Shown piece by piece: positions 62,342-64,000 of a DNA stretch of 64,000 nt. The notes under the pieces are model-generated. The model worked only from the letters and a program-made list of their open reading frames with translations, did not search any database and was not told where the DNA came from. A program made the position numbers and the translations under genes. The DNA comes from Methanobacterium sp. UBA410 (GTDB lineage Archaea; Methanobacteriota; Methanobacteria; Methanobacteriales; Methanobacteriaceae), in NCBI GenBank assembly GCA_002498385.1, contig DAHH01000021.1:1-64000 (forward strand), read 5' to 3'. Every line of letters begins with the position of its first letter. Position 1 is the first letter of the stretch.

Positions 62342-62699
62342 ACTAAAAATTAACACAGGGAAAATTATTAAAGGTACGCTCCTTCCTTAATTATTGCAAA
62401 AATGTAGTTATACTTAGTTATAATCTGTTAATTACAATCTGTCTTAATTTAAAGCATGACTACCAAATTTAATAATTCTGAACTTAAATATTTAGATGGG
62501 ATCTTGTAATTTAAATTCAATAATTTTGATATATAAATAATTTCGATCTATAAATTCGGGAATTTCGATCTAACCCAAATGCACAATAAAGATATAAATC
62601 GTGCAAAATGATTTGAATCTTGAATAAGTTAAATAAAAGAGGTTAAATATCAATGCAATCTAAATTTTAAACCCCTTAAATTCTTTAAGTTTATATCCT
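62342..62699. other. Intergenic region, no gene seen
   Basis: AT-rich, between the kinase pseudogene and the convergent activase gene. Near 62520-62570 are repeated AATTTCGATCTA-like words. No hairpin or gene is supported. Confidence 0.45.
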
Positions 62700-64000
62700 T
62701 TAAGGATTGAGAAATTCTTCAAATTTGAACGCCTTTTCAGGACAGGAGCGCTCACACCTCAGACAGGCCATGCCGTCGCAGAGATCTGTTCTAACTGTGA
62801 TCTGTCCATCCTTGACCTGGAGGGCATTTTGTGGGCAGGTTTTTGCGCAGGTCATACACTGTGTACACCCTTCAAAACGTGCATTTAGGGTGGAGCCTAC
62901 CTCCGTCATTATCTTCAGATTCTCACCAAGCTCAGGTATGTCCCTTTCAAAGATCCTGTGCACCTTTGGCTTGGAATTTTTTGGGGGAATCTTTTGAAAC
63001 CCGTACCTGTTGAGCCATTCGTTGTACATCCAGAATGGCATACCCTGCTCGCACATGGCAAGTTCCAGTGCGTAGACCTTTTCAAATATCTCAGACGTTG
63101 CAAGGGTTATATGGCTGCTGCGCATCCCGTCTGCTATTTTTTGCAGGGTTTCAAGCAGACCTGGATCGAGAACTATGTCGCGTGCCATTGCAAGGGAAGT
63201 ATTCCCAAGCTGGTAAATATCCTTTGAGGATGGCGGGATCTGTCCAACGTCCAGGGACTTTTCAGGGTCCACGTAGAAGCCTGAAGCCCCTGCCATGTAA
63301 ACAGAGTCAATATCCTCAAGTAGCACCCCGGCCTCCTCTGCCAGGGTTAGATCAGCGGCTCTGAAAGCTCCCAATGCCTTGCCTATCATGACTATGTCCT
63401 TCTCTGTGAGATAAATCTCATCCTGGAGGTGGATCCTGTGATCAGCGCTTTTTATCCTTGGAAGTGATATGATCCCGGAGTCCAGGCCCAGGCTGAAGGC
63501 TGCAATTACCCCTGTTCCTGTTATACCCTTGGATTTTCCATCCATTCCACTTTTAAGGAATGTTTTTCCATCTTCAGGGTTGACAACGTTTCCATTTTGA
63601 ACCATCAGATCATCGTCAAGAATCATGGCCTTCCATCCAGAACCTGCAAACTCAAAATCGCAGATGGTTCCCGGAGAGGCCAATCTGCCTTTTTCTATCA
63701 TTTGGCCCTCTATTGCAGGCCCTGCTGCAGCAGAACACGAATAGACCTTTCCGTCAACAACAAGGGCTATTTCTGCATTTGTTCCAAAATCAGAAACCAG
63801 ATAAATCCCCTTTTTCTCAAGAACACCCGATTTGAAAAGCATTGCCAGTGCATCTGCCCCGATTTCATGTTTTATGGCTGGGGGTATGTAAACTTCAGCT
63901 TCAGGGTTGATCTCAAGCCCAACATCTTCAGGTTTTGTTATAGTGGAATTCCTACTTGGTGGGGTTACGTGGAGTCTTTCAAGGGCGTTCTGTCCCCAGT
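62700..64000 (-). CDS. Corrinoid-protein reductive activase-like (RamA/DUF4445), partial
   Basis: The reading frame stays open to the right edge of the window (upstream residues include WGQNALERLHVTPPSRNSTI), so the start lies outside. The ASKHA-like part has YLVSDFGTNAEIALVVDG and AGASGFYVDPE. The C-terminus has two 4Fe-4S motifs: CTQCMTCAKTCP, and a second reading CDGMACLRCERSCP. RamA-type proteins reduce corrinoid cofactors of methyltransferases with ATP. The metal-binding tail suits electron transfer. The exact corrinoid partner is unknown. Confidence 0.8.
   Translation of the reverse strand, partial: WGQNALERLHVTPPSRNSTITKPEDVGLEINPEAEVYIPPAIKHEIGADALAMLFKSGVLEKKGIYLVSDFGTNAEIALVVDGKVYSCSAAAGPAIEGQMIEKGRLASPGTICDFEFAGSGWKAMILDDDLMVQNGNVVNPEDGKTFLKSGMDGKSKGITGTGVIAAFSLGLDSGIISLPRIKSADHRIHLQDEIYLTEKDIVMIGKALGAFRAADLTLAEEAGVLLEDIDSVYMAGASGFYVDPEKSLDVGQIPPSSKDIYQLGNTSLAMARDIVLDPGLLETLQKIADGMRSSHITLATSEIFEKVYALELAMCEQGMPFWMYNEWLNRYGFQKIPPKNSKPKVHRIFERDIPELGENLKIMTEVGSTLNARFEGCTQCMTCAKTCPQNALQVKDGQITVRTDLCDGMACLRCERSCPEKAFKFEEFLNP

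Overview
The window comes from a methanogenic archaeon of the Methanobacteriales, most likely Methanobacterium. The right 12 kb holds archaeal housekeeping genes: archaeal-type pheT, valS, aroA, a small GTPase, endonuclease III and a corrinoid-protein reductive activase-like gene. The left 52 kb is a tailed archaeal provirus. Its lysis-type gene resembles pseudomurein endoisopeptidases, which fits a pseudomurein cell wall. The DNA is AT-rich and many genes carry strong GGAGGTG-type ribosome binding sites.

Provirus (about 16..52049). It sits inside the host gene yjbQ. The last codons of the 5' part of yjbQ are bases 1-24, and the 3' part resumes at about 52042. A shared 8-bp core (TTCAGCAG) within matching codons marks attL and attR. 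From left to right the provirus contains: a regulatory left end with a small zinc-finger gene and a TauE/SafE permease (178-1911); a leftward late operon (30.9 kb down to 1.9 kb) that runs membrane/holin-like proteins, terminase small and large subunits, portal, minor head protein, protease-scaffold, decoration protein, major capsid, head-tail connectors, major tail protein, tail assembly chaperone with a -1 frameshift, a giant repeat-bearing tape measure, tail tip and fibre proteins with a GIY-YIG homing endonuclease, and two cysteine-peptidase-like proteins; zinc-ribbon regulators including a TFB-like ribbon protein (31.5-33.6 kb); a cargo zone (34-39.5 kb) with a pentapeptide-repeat membrane protein, a lipoprotein, a HEPN-like protein, a 229-aa protein and a Hanks-type protein kinase, punctuated by two pairs of related repeats (R1, R2); a leftward early operon (46.4 kb down to 39.6 kb) with a BRO-type antirepressor, many small zinc-binding proteins, an OB-fold protein, a PCNA-like clamp and YopX proteins; and a lysogeny/accessory end with an RHH regulator, a three-gene unknown cassette, a NikR-like repressor that has lost most nickel ligands, and the tyrosine integrase next to attR.

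The late genes follow the usual order of HK97-type tailed viruses (terminase, portal, protease, capsid, connectors, tail tube, chaperone, tape measure, tail tip), so the virion is predicted to be a long-tailed siphovirus. Early functions appear to borrow the host replisome through the clamp and ssDNA-binding protein, since no polymerase or helicase is visible. Several loci on the + strand (15.6-17.5 kb, 35.7-39.3 kb) and the 47.5-49.8 kb cassette look like cargo (morons) that could serve defence or host modification.

The host part carries one clear pseudogene, a multiply frameshifted sensor histidine kinase at 60.9-62.3 kb. No tRNA, rRNA, CRISPR array or insertion sequence was seen.
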